The translations under genes were made by a program, and so were the position numbers. A DNA stretch of 64,000 nucleotides from Marivirga tractuosa DSM 4126 (GTDB lineage Bacteria > Bacteroidota > Bacteroidia > Cytophagales > Cyclobacteriaceae). Position 1 is the stretch's first letter, and the number at the start of each line of letters is the position of its first letter. The DNA lies in NCBI RefSeq assembly GCF_000183425.1, contig NC_014759.1, positions 4,061,001 through 4,125,000 on the forward strand. Reading direction: 5' to 3'. Positions 1 through 6,792 of the stretch are shown piece by piece. The notes below the pieces were generated by a model. The model was not told the DNA's origin, did not search any database, and saw nothing but the letters and a program-made list of their open reading frames with translations.

Positions 1-42
1 ATTTTAGAAAAATACTATCAACAATCGGAAAAATAAAGAAGT

Positions 43-235
43 ATAACATTCTGTCATAAATCATGGCTGTTAGTAGGTTATTGTTCCTTCAGCTCTTTGT
101 AGAAAGCCCGGCAATCCGCAGGCTTGCCTTATTGGTGAAAGTTAATTTAATAAGCCAATCCTGCGGATTGCCTCGGTAGTTAACGCAAATTTTTATACTT
201 TTAATCAGCCACGAATTTATACAGTGGCGTTAGAT
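43..235 (+). repeat. attC-like imperfect palindrome (element 1)
   Basis: A long imperfect inverted repeat. The left arm starts TATAAC and the right arm ends GTTAGAT, which fits the integron core consensus GTTRRRY. The outer arms (about 43-69 and 207-235) pair over CTGT, ATAAAT and TGGCTG blocks. The inner arms are GGCAATCCGCAGGCTTGCC at 110-128 and its near-complement at 154-172. The next gene starts 9 bases after the GTT end. It would be the attC of a cassette lying to the left of the window. At about 193 bp it is longer than a classical attC (57-141 bp). Confidence 0.6.
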
Positions 236-243
236 CCAATACC

Positions 244-813
244 ATGATTCGATATTTTCTACTAATTATCATAATGTCTGCATGCTCTCCTAGTAACGAG
301 GATTGTTTGAAAAAACTGAACAATGAGCTTGATTCTAAGTATGCTGAACCTCTTGACGAGTTGACCCTCGAATTTGAACGGATTGTGATGAAATCAGACG
401 GTTCAAGTTTCCCTGATAAATGTAGAAATTTCCTAAAACCGCTTGCGTCTGGGAAGGATCAAGAATTCTACTCGAAAATTGTCAAGAGAGAGGAGCTTGT
501 CAATGCTGTTGCAGGATTGGACACTATGATTTTCAAGTATGAATTCCATACAACGGATAGCCTCTCAACTAGGAAACATATTTCGAACAAATGGAATAGT
601 AATTTTATCAAAGCACTATCAACCTTAAAAGAATGTGACGAATTGATTTCCGGATATGTAGAAACTATAGTGGAAACTGGAGGATTAGGACCTGTTCTAG
701 TGGCGAATGGAGCAATTATGAATTACAGTGATGAAGATTTCAACAACCCAATTGTCAAGCGAATACTAGCAGTGGAAGTTCTTCTACCCTATCTGACATA
801 TTCTCCTGAATAA
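244..813 (+). CDS. putative lipoprotein, unknown function (cassette gene)
   Basis: 189 residues. The N-terminus is a short hydrophobic signal (MIRYFLLIIIMSACS) ending in a lipobox-like MSAC, so a lipid-anchored envelope protein is likely. The mature part is mainly charged and helical, with no family that I recognise; five further cysteines are scattered through it. The ATG lies 9 bases after the end of an attC-like palindrome and the stop lies 7 bases before the next one, so the gene fills one cassette almost completely. There is hardly any room for a promoter of its own. Function cannot be assigned. Confidence 0.75.
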   Translation: MIRYFLLIIIMSACSPSNEDCLKKLNNELDSKYAEPLDELTLEFERIVMKSDGSSFPDKCRNFLKPLASGKDQEFYSKIVKREELVNAVAGLDTMIFKYEFHTTDSLSTRKHISNKWNSNFIKALSTLKECDELISGYVETIVETGGLGPVLVANGAIMNYSDEDFNNPIVKRILAVEVLLPYLTYSPE

Positions 814-819
814 AAATGT

Positions 820-1033
820 CTCTAACATTACCTAAAAATGCATTCGCTAACTGCATTTAGCAAAGTGAGGAATTACTTCGCCACAAAGCCAAACATTTAG
901 ATGCATTTAAAGAAAAGGCAAACAAAGTGCTTCTCTCCTTTTACTGCTTTGCAATTGTAGTTATGGTTTGGCTTTGCTACTTTAGTACTTCGTCAGCGAA
1001 GTGTGGCAAACGCATTTTAGCATGGCGTTAGCG
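820..1033 (+). repeat. attC-like imperfect palindrome (element 2)
   Basis: The left end TCTAAC (821-826) pairs with the right end GTTAGCG (1027-1033). The outer arms share CTAAAA..TGC. The inner arms AAAGCCAAAC (885-894) and GTTTGGCTTT (966-975) are exact complements. It is closely related in sequence to the elements at 2317-2525 and 4537-4760: all three contain TTGGCTTTGCTACTTTAGTA or a one-base variant, followed shortly by CGTCAG. Length is about 214 bp. Confidence 0.65.
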
Positions 1034-1036
1034 AGA

Positions 1037-1477
1037 ATGAAGGTTCTAATTTACATACCAATCTTAATAGCAGTTCTTTCTGGTTGCAGTGAACCTGCCA
1101 CGGAAAATCAGAAGTATCAAGTCTCTGTAGACTACGAATATGATATGTCACGAATCAATAGACCTTCTAACAGACTATCAAAAAACACCTTATATCTGTT
1201 TTTTGAACAAATTTTTGAGCAGGATACGATTGATATCTATTTAAATACTAAGAAAACTTCGGAGCGTAAAATCATAACGACTGAAGATATGCTCGCTCTT
1301 GCTGACGTCTTCGAATTTAAGAATATAGAAGCAATTCATTCTATCAAAATTCGAATGAATTCAGGACCAATATTATCAATAAATACAGAGAACAACGAAA
1401 AGAATATATGGCGGGTAGGCTTTTGGTCGGATACTTTAAGGGCTCTACCTTTAAGAAGTCCTCCTATTTATGACTGA
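1037..1477 (+). CDS. putative lipoprotein, unknown function (cassette gene)
   Basis: 146 residues from the ATG at 1037. The frame is open further upstream (to 1001), but that extension lies inside the right arm of the attC-like palindrome. The downstream ATG directly gives a signal sequence, MKVLIYIPILIAVLSGCSE, with a clear lipobox (LSGC), so 1037 is preferred. The mature domain has no motif I recognise. The gene sits 3 bases after the GTT end of element 2 and its stop precedes element 3 by 4 bases, the tight packing expected of a mobile cassette. Confidence 0.72.
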   Translation: MKVLIYIPILIAVLSGCSEPATENQKYQVSVDYEYDMSRINRPSNRLSKNTLYLFFEQIFEQDTIDIYLNTKKTSERKIITTEDMLALADVFEFKNIEAIHSIKIRMNSGPILSINTENNEKNIWRVGFWSDTLRALPLRSPPIYD

Positions 1478-1481
1478 CTCT

Positions 1482-1724
1482 CGCTAACATGGCATAAAAC
1501 CCATTTGCTCACCACCCTGTAGAAAAGTGTCTGCTAAATAGCCCGTAATTTATGCTTGCTTTCCATAGCGGGCAACTAAAGATACTGCCTTTGGGCAATT
1601 ATGGCACTTATTTATTCTGAGCTTTTGCAATTAATGAAGTGTATCAGTTTGTGGAGAAAGCATAAATTACTACTTTCAGTATTTCATAGCCTAGTATAAC
1701 AAACGGGTTTTATACAGGTTGGCA
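1482..1724 (+). repeat. attC-like imperfect palindrome (element 3)
   Basis: The left arm CGCTAAC followed by ATGGCATAAAACCCATTTG pairs with the right arm whose complement reads GCCAACCTGTATAAAACCC then GTTTG. The inner arms are GTAATTTATGCTTGCTTTCC (1545-1564) and a complement at 1653-1670. It ends in GTTGGCA (1718-1724). Its sequence differs from elements 2, 5 and 7, but its architecture is the same. About 243 bp. Confidence 0.62.
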
Positions 1725-1784
1725 ACAATAGCGCTCCTTGCAATTGATTCGAATTTGGTGTATATTTACATCAAACTTTAAATT

Positions 1785-2024
1785 ATGGCACGTCAAAGTA
1801 TTTCATTTACCGAACCGAATGACGAGTGGTTAAAATCCCAAGTCGACAGTCAGGAATATTCAAGCAAAAGCGAATTAGTGAACGATTTAATCCGACAAGC
1901 AAGAAGCCAACAAAAGCAAATTGATTGGATTAAAGCAAAACTTGAAAAATCGGAGAAAAGTGGTTTTACAGATGCAACTAAAGAACAGATTTTAGCAGAA
2001 TCTAAGTCTAATTTGAATGGCTGA
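1785..2024 (+). CDS. ParD/CopG-like antitoxin of a type II toxin-antitoxin pair
   Basis: 79 residues. It opens with a ribbon-helix-helix pattern (RQSISFTEPNDEWLKSQVD, then SSKSELVNDLIRQAR), typical of ParD/CopG-type DNA-binding antitoxins. The lysine-rich C-terminal half would wrap the toxin. The stop overlaps the start of the next gene by 8 bases, so the two are co-translated in antitoxin-toxin order. It normally binds and neutralises the toxin and represses the shared promoter. A TATATTTAC sequence about 25 bases upstream resembles a Bacteroidota -7 box, consistent with TA cassettes carrying their own promoter. Confidence 0.88.
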   Translation: MARQSISFTEPNDEWLKSQVDSQEYSSKSELVNDLIRQARSQQKQIDWIKAKLEKSEKSGFTDATKEQILAESKSNLNG

Positions 2025-2313
2025 TTACAGACTAAGCAACGAAGCCAAAAACGACCTCATCAGAATACACCAATACGGAGTTAAAAAATTTGGTGAAGTA
2101 CAAGCCGACAAGTACTTCAATACATTTTTCGATTACTTTGACATGATTGCAGAGAGACCATTTTCATACGAATCAGTTGACTACATTAAAGAAGGATATA
2201 GACGTTGTGTTTGCGGAGCTGATAGCATCTATTTTAGGATCAATGATAATGATAATATTGCTGAGATTATGGCAATCATTGGCCGACAGGATATTACTGG
2301 AAAAATAACATAA
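2017..2313 (+). CDS. ParE/RelE-superfamily toxin
   Basis: 98 residues, the usual length for the family. The N-terminal helices (YRLSNEAKNDLIRIHQYG, then FGEVQADKYFNTFFDYFDMI) and the strand-rich C-terminus (YRRCVCGADSIYFRI, then AEIMAIIGRQDI) match the ParE/RelE fold. ParE members inhibit gyrase and RelE members cleave mRNA on ribosomes; the sequence pattern (HQYG..KFG..QA..Y) is closer to ParE. It is translationally coupled to the upstream antitoxin. TA cassettes are common in large integron arrays, where they are thought to stabilise the array. Confidence 0.88.
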   Translation: MADYRLSNEAKNDLIRIHQYGVKKFGEVQADKYFNTFFDYFDMIAERPFSYESVDYIKEGYRRCVCGADSIYFRINDNDNIAEIMAIIGRQDITGKIT

Positions 2314-2316
2314 AGT

Positions 2317-2525
2317 TGCAAACATCTGCTAAAAATGTATTTACTCATTGCTGCTAGCCAAGTGATTACTTAAATCACCCAAAGCCAAACATCTTTTTTC
2401 AAATAGAAAACATATAGATTGATTCTCTCCTTTTACTGCTTTGCAATTGTAATAATGATTTGGCTTTGCTACTTTAGTAAATCGTCAGCTTAGTGTAGCA
2501 AACTTATATTAGCCAGTCGTTGACA
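2317..2525 (+). repeat. attC-like imperfect palindrome (element 4)
   Basis: The left end TGCAAACATCTGCTAA (2317-2332) pairs with the right end TTAGCCAGTCGTTGAC (about 2509-2524), with AAC facing GTT. Inner arms AAAGCCAAAC and ATTTGGCTTT also pair. It is strongly similar to elements 2 and 7. It begins 3 bases after the toxin stop codon. Confidence 0.65.
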
Positions 2526-2555
2526 TTCATACAGAACACCAGACACGAAAAAATA

Positions 2556-3095
2556 ATGAGTAATAAGAATAGCGTATTTATCGCAACAAGTTTAGATGGA
2601 TACATCGCTGACAAAAATGGCCGAATTGATTGGCTCCATTCTATACCGAATCCTAACAAAGATGATATGGGATATGTCGATTTCACAAATGGAATTGACG
2701 CTCTTGTAATGGGACGAAAGACATTTGAAACTGTACTTGGATTTGATGTCGCCTGGCCATATAACAAACCAGTATTTGTCTTAAGTAATACGCTGAATGA
2801 AATACCTAAAAGTCATAAAGGAAAAGTATTTTTGGTAAAGGGTACTTTGACCGAAGTATTAAAACAAATCAATGAAAAAGGATTTCACAAACTATACATT
2901 GATGGAGGAACCACAATAAGAAATTTTCTGAAAGAGGATTTAATTGATGAAATGAAAATTACAACAATTCCGATACTCCTGGGGGGTGGTTCACCTTTAT
3001 TTACTGACCTCCCAAAGAAACTCAAATTTGAACTAATTGAATCAAAAACATTTCTGAACCAAGTAACTCAGAATCATTATAAAAGGAAAAGATAA
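2556..3095 (+). CDS. dihydrofolate reductase-fold protein (RibD C-terminal / YyaP-like)
   Basis: 179 residues from the ATG at 2556; the frame stays open to a TTG at 2520, but that lies in the palindrome. The start (SVFIATSLDGYIADKNGRID) and later DALVMGRKTFE, PVFVLSN, LYIDGGTTIRNFL and TTIPILLGGGSPLF follow the pattern of the RibD C-terminal reductase family, which binds NADPH in a DHFR-like fold. Such stand-alone proteins are often annotated as dihydrofolate reductase family. The physiological substrate is unknown. DHFR genes (dfrA, dfrB) are classical integron cassettes, but this one is not a close match to either, and trimethoprim resistance should not be assumed. Confidence 0.88.
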   Translation: MSNKNSVFIATSLDGYIADKNGRIDWLHSIPNPNKDDMGYVDFTNGIDALVMGRKTFETVLGFDVAWPYNKPVFVLSNTLNEIPKSHKGKVFLVKGTLTEVLKQINEKGFHKLYIDGGTTIRNFLKEDLIDEMKITTIPILLGGGSPLFTDLPKKLKFELIESKTFLNQVTQNHYKRKR

Positions 3096-3110
3096 AATAC
3101 GAGATGCAGA

Positions 3111-3164
3111 CAAGGTGTATAGTGCATTCCCTGCGGAATAAGCGTACTACACGGACTGTTCAAA
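3111..3164 (+). repeat. short hairpin between cassette genes, possible short attC (element 5)
   Basis: GTGTATAGTGCATTCC and, after CTGC, GGAATAAGCGTACTACAC form an imperfect hairpin (about 3115-3152), followed by CTGTTCAAAC with a GTT at 3158-3160. Length and position fit a classical short attC, but no clear AAC partner is seen at the left end. It may be a degenerate attC or a simple terminator without a T-run. Confidence 0.3.
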
Positions 3165-3177
3165 CAATTAACTTTAG

Positions 3178-3849
3178 TTGGAATCATATTCTTTTATTTT
3201 CGGAACTATTATTATACTCTTGGCTATTGCGTTGATAGTTATTGTGATTAGATATCCTCTCGACATCATCCGTGGTTTCCTTGAAATGATTCGACCTGAT
3301 AGTTATAGAACTTGGTTCCTCGCTCCAATTTGGTTTCTATTTTATGGACTTAATAAATTATTCAATCTGAGTATAATTGAGGACAAAGAATCAAGCCAAG
3401 ACAAGCCTGAAGAACCGTACAAATCCATAAAGAATCTGAAGTTTGATTTTTCAACAGGTAAAAAATTCATCTCGTATTCAAACAATGAGATTCATGCTTT
3501 ATTAGTTGACTTTGTAGCATTTTCTGAAGGAAATTATGAACTTGAAGACTTTAGCATCAAATCAAAGCAAACAATTCTAGAATGTCCTAATGCGATATCA
3601 TTTTATGACTATTGTATTTTAGTTCAGCACATTTGGAACACACAAAAAGGTGCAACGTTTGGAATATTTATTTCAGCTAAACTAAAATTCTATTTTTATC
3701 AAGACGATAAAACACTTCATAATTTGATAGGTCAAACGATTGATGGTAAACGATTTTCTATTTACACTTTAGATGATCTAAACAAGAAGATACATCTTAG
3801 ACTTAATGACAACATCAGGGTGAAGAAATTCGATTTACTTGAATATTAG
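3178..3849 (+). CDS. membrane protein of unknown function (cassette gene)
   Basis: 223 residues, starting at TTG (3178); a stop codon lies immediately upstream in frame and the first ATG would remove the membrane segment, so TTG is the most plausible start. Residues about 5-25 form a strong transmembrane helix (SFIFGTIIILLAIALIVIVI), and a second hydrophobic stretch lies near residues 45-62 (WFLAPIWFLFYGL). The remaining C-terminal part is soluble and mixed in composition, with no recognised motif. It lies between a short hairpin and a palindrome of attC type. Function unknown. Confidence 0.7.
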   Translation: MESYSFIFGTIIILLAIALIVIVIRYPLDIIRGFLEMIRPDSYRTWFLAPIWFLFYGLNKLFNLSIIEDKESSQDKPEEPYKSIKNLKFDFSTGKKFISYSNNEIHALLVDFVAFSEGNYELEDFSIKSKQTILECPNAISFYDYCILVQHIWNTQKGATFGIFISAKLKFYFYQDDKTLHNLIGQTIDGKRFSIYTLDDLNKKIHLRLNDNIRVKKFDLLEY

Positions 3850-3854
3850 ACTGT

Positions 3855-4010
3855 TCAGAACATCATGGATGGTATGCCATAAATCAGGAAAGTTTGATAG
3901 CACTTGGAAAGTCAGCCACAATTTGTACTTTTATTAATTGCTGTGGCTGTGTGCAGATGGTAAGCTTAGAGCTTTCTATGCCCCGCTCATCATAGCCAGG
4001 GTCGTTAGCG
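3855..4010 (+). repeat. attC-like imperfect palindrome (element 6)
   Basis: Starts TCAGAAC (3855-3861) and ends GTTAGCG (4004-4010). The outer arms ATGGATGGTATG and the complement of CATAGCCAGG pair imperfectly. The inner arms CAGCCACAATT and AATTGCTGTGGCTG pair well. At about 156 bp it is close to the upper size limit of known attC sites. The next gene starts 13 bases later. Confidence 0.62.
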
Positions 4011-4023
4011 ATAATTCCTTTCA

Positions 4024-4536
4024 ATGAAAGACTACTACAAAATTTTAAAAATAAGTAAAAATGCCTCGGAAATAGATGTAAAAAGGGCATTTCGAAAAAA
4101 AGCTTTATTGACACATCCAGACAAAACAAATTGGGACTCTAAACAACAGTTTTTAGATATTTACGAAGCGTACTCTGTTTTATCTGACTATAAAAAGAAA
4201 GCAAAATACGATAAATTTTACCAGAAAGCTGGAAGGGAAGTAGAAAGGAAGATGGCAGAACCAGAGCTCGATCTTGTTTCAATTTCTGAGAATGGAAAGG
4301 TTTATGCAGAAAACTATCAGAAATTTAACCGTGAACTTATTTTAATCATTATAATGGAAATTTTGCTTGGAGCAGATCGACTTTTATATGCTGCGTTAAT
4401 TTGTATAATTCTTGGCTTATGGACCGTTGTCTCTGGAATTATTGATTTTCGCTTTACTTATAGTTTGGTGGGTTTAGGATTAGCTTCGTTAGGTTTGTAT
4501 TTAGCAATCTTAAAAATTAACAGATTAGACTATTAA
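4024..4536 (+). CDS. J-domain protein with C-terminal membrane segments (cassette gene)
   Basis: 170 residues. Residues 1-65 are a J domain (DYYKILKISKNASEIDVKRA) with the HPD motif at residues 31-33 and a final YEAYSVLSDYKKKAKYD helix. J domains stimulate DnaK ATPase. There is no Gly/Phe region and no zinc finger, so it is not canonical DnaJ. Instead residues about 120-165 form two hydrophobic helices (LLYAALICIILGLWTVVSGI and YSLVGLGLASLGLYLAIL), suggesting a membrane-tethered co-chaperone. It is enclosed by palindromes on both sides. The client is unknown. Confidence 0.85.
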   Translation: MKDYYKILKISKNASEIDVKRAFRKKALLTHPDKTNWDSKQQFLDIYEAYSVLSDYKKKAKYDKFYQKAGREVERKMAEPELDLVSISENGKVYAENYQKFNRELILIIIMEILLGADRLLYAALICIILGLWTVVSGIIDFRFTYSLVGLGLASLGLYLAILKINRLDY

Positions 4537-4760
4537 ACAAACCGTTAGCATTTGCTAAGAATGTAGTTGCTCCTTGCTTTTAGCAAAGTGATTACTTAAT
4601 TCTCCACAAAGCTAAACTAGATATCTCATTTAGATTTATAACAAGCATTCAGGAGGGTTCTCTTCATTTCTGATTCAATAATTGTGGTTATGGTTTGGCT
4701 TCGCTACTTTAGTAAACCGTCAGCTAGGTATGGCAAGTGCATTTTAACTGCACGTTGTGA
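4537..4760 (+). repeat. attC-like imperfect palindrome (element 7, last of the array)
   Basis: Starts ACAAAC (AAC at 4540-4542) and ends GTTGTGA (4754-4760). The right half contains TATGGTTTGGCTTCGCTACT and TTTAGTAAACCGTCAGC, nearly the same as elements 2 and 4. The left half TTGCTAAGAATGTAGTTGC pairs with the complement of the right arm. No similar palindrome is seen after the next gene, so this seems to mark the array end. Confidence 0.62.
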
Positions 4761-4801
4761 GTCATTCAGTAAAGTCCGCATGTATAATTAGAATCAGATT
4801 C

Positions 4802-5515
4802 ATGAAAAATGATATTAATTTTGTAAGCATTGCTATAAAATTTTGTTTATCAGCTATACTTATTTTCGCTTCAATTGCTTCTGCAAGTGGACAATCAGAC
4901 TGCCTTGAGGATTCCGTGAAATATAAAAATGTTTATATGGAGCGAACTCATAATGTCATTGGACTTGTACCCTCCAAAGCCAGAGTTACAAATGGATGGG
5001 CGATTGGGTGGGAAGCATCACTTGACAACCATTGTGTGCACATGGATTCAATTCGAATTAATGGTTTACATACAAATGTTTTCCTTCCTCAGGCTTATAT
5101 TGCTGCAATGTCTCTTATTATGGCTCCTTTTTATCCAAGAATGCTACTAGAAAATTTTGATATTGATACTTTAACATACGATGATCTACTAATAAGACAT
5201 AAGTTAAATGGAGTATCCATTAGTCTTTTTGAATTTGGCAAGCAGTTTGCAATTCAGGGGCTTCATGTGACAGCCTTTTTCTATAATGTGGACAAATTGA
5301 ATGGCGTATCAATTACTTCAATTGCAGGAAAATACAAGCACTTCAATGGAGTTATGATTTCAGGTATACTTAATAAAACAAATAATGGTAAAGGCCTACA
5401 AATTGGACTTATCAATAGTGCCGCCCAGCTGAACGGAATGCAAATTGGTCTCTGGAATAGGATAGGAAAAAGGGGCTTCCCATTAATCAATATGAATTTC
5501 AAAAAAACTCCATAA
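4802..5515 (+). CDS. surface repeat-containing protein (LA_2272-like)
   Basis: 237 residues from the ATG at 4802; the frame is open to a GTG at 4757, which overlaps the palindrome end and would bury the signal peptide. The signal peptide is about residues 1-28 (IAIKFCLSAILIFASIASAS). The second half has short repeats of the form LNGVSIS, LNGVSITSIAG, FNGVMISGI, KGLQIGLINSA, LNGMQIGLWNR, the pattern of the LA_2272-type surface repeat family found in Bacteroidota and Leptospira. A secreted or outer-membrane location is likely; the role is not known. It lies after the last attC-like element and has none of its own downstream. Confidence 0.75.
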   Translation: MKNDINFVSIAIKFCLSAILIFASIASASGQSDCLEDSVKYKNVYMERTHNVIGLVPSKARVTNGWAIGWEASLDNHCVHMDSIRINGLHTNVFLPQAYIAAMSLIMAPFYPRMLLENFDIDTLTYDDLLIRHKLNGVSISLFEFGKQFAIQGLHVTAFFYNVDKLNGVSITSIAGKYKHFNGVMISGILNKTNNGKGLQIGLINSAAQLNGMQIGLWNRIGKRGFPLINMNFKKTP

Positions 5516-5638
5516 GGCCTATTGAACAAAGGGTGGGAATGGTGAACGATTCTATTCAAGGCACTTTATTTAACTGTTGGTCATATCTTAAAAAGATTTT
5601 TTACTTTAGTATTTTAAACTATTCAAACTATAATAAAG

Positions 5639-6562
5639 ATGAAAGAACTATTAACCTTTGCCGTTACCGCTATTATTAGCATCAGTACGATAAAAGCTCA
5701 AGAAATACAATTTTACAATACGGAAGAAGGCGATAAACATATCTGGGGTGAATTCCCAGTGGATTATTTAAAAGAAGATACTACCTATTCCAGTTGGTTT
5801 AATACAAATTATGAAAGGTTTGCGCTTGAAAAAACGGAATATGATTGGATCGAAAACCTAGAAGATGATTCGGTAGAAATCTATTTAGGCACCTGGTGTG
5901 GAGATAGTCAGGAATGGGTGCCTCAGTTTTTAAAACTTTGGGATGATATGGGCTTAAGTAGAGATCAACTGAAATTCACAGCCCTTTACGGCTCGGGAGA
6001 AGATTACAAACAAGGGCCAAATGGCGAAGAAGAAGGCTTGAACATTCATCGTGTGCCTACTTTTATTTTTAAAGAGGATGGAAAAGAATATGCCAGAATT
6101 GTAGAGTCACCAAGCACTGACCTTTTTACTGATGTTGCACAAATTGCTTTGGGTTATCCTTCCGCTCCCAATTACGCTGGTGCAAATTATATCCTCCAGG
6201 TTTTTGATACCATGAGCATGGATGAGATCTATAAAGACATCAATAATATTTACAGAACTGCTTATTATAAGGTAGGTCGTTTTGCTGAATTCAATACCTT
6301 AGGTAAAGTGCTATCAGCCGCTGGGAAGAAAAATGAAGCCTTATTGGTCTTTCAATTTAATACTTATTATCATCCTGGCAGCTGGTACGGATATAAAAGT
6401 TATGGGGAATTATTAGTTGAGATGGAAAATTACCCTCAGGCAATTATAGCATACGAAAAATTGATTTCTTTAAATCCTGATGATGAAGATGCTAAAGCAG
6501 AACTGGAGCGCCTAAAAGGGCTAAAAATTAGTGAGGAAGAAGAAAAAGGTGGTGCAAACTAG
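5639..6562 (+). CDS. secreted thioredoxin-like protein with TPR tail
   Basis: 307 residues with a signal peptide (MKELLTFAVTAIISISTIKA). Residues about 70-170 resemble a thioredoxin fold: EIYLGTWCGDSQEWVPQFLK, then HRVPTFIFKEDGKE with the cis-proline context VPT. The active site is WCGDS, so only one cysteine is present and the second redox cysteine is replaced by serine. A disulfide-exchange role is therefore doubtful; a binding or mixed-disulfide role is possible. Residues about 210-300 form two or three TPR-like helix pairs (LGKVLSAAGKKNEALLVFQF, YPQAIIAYEKLISLNPDDE). It stands alone, 123 bases from the previous gene, and shares a terminator region with the convergent gene downstream. Confidence 0.8.
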   Translation: MKELLTFAVTAIISISTIKAQEIQFYNTEEGDKHIWGEFPVDYLKEDTTYSSWFNTNYERFALEKTEYDWIENLEDDSVEIYLGTWCGDSQEWVPQFLKLWDDMGLSRDQLKFTALYGSGEDYKQGPNGEEEGLNIHRVPTFIFKEDGKEYARIVESPSTDLFTDVAQIALGYPSAPNYAGANYILQVFDTMSMDEIYKDINNIYRTAYYKVGRFAEFNTLGKVLSAAGKKNEALLVFQFNTYYHPGSWYGYKSYGELLVEMENYPQAIIAYEKLISLNPDDEDAKAELERLKGLKISEEEEKGGAN

Positions 6563-6710
6563 TTTGTTAAAAGACTGGCTTGCATAAATTGTTTACTAAA
6601 GGATTTTTGAAGTTTGGGCTTATTTCATAGTCCATCAAAATGATAATGCTGTTAAATCACCAAAAAATATATACAGGTATTATATAGAAAATTAAGCTTG
6701 AAATAAAGCA

Positions 6711-6747
6711 TAAAAAAAGAGCGACTTTTCAGTCGCTCTTTTTTTTC
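6711..6747 (+). terminator. bidirectional Rho-independent terminator
   Basis: Stem AAAAAAAGAGCGACT, loop TTTC, then AGTCGCTCTTTTTTTT. The symmetrical A and T runs suit termination from both sides, between two convergent genes. Confidence 0.85.
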
Positions 6748-6792
6748 AAGTATCTACCAATAGAAGGTAGAAATTATCCTTGCTAAAGAGAT

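Noticed and set aside
1001..1036. Longer N-terminus for the second lipoprotein (start at 1001)
   Set aside because: The extension lies in the attC-like palindrome and would hide the lipoprotein signal; the ATG at 1037 is better.
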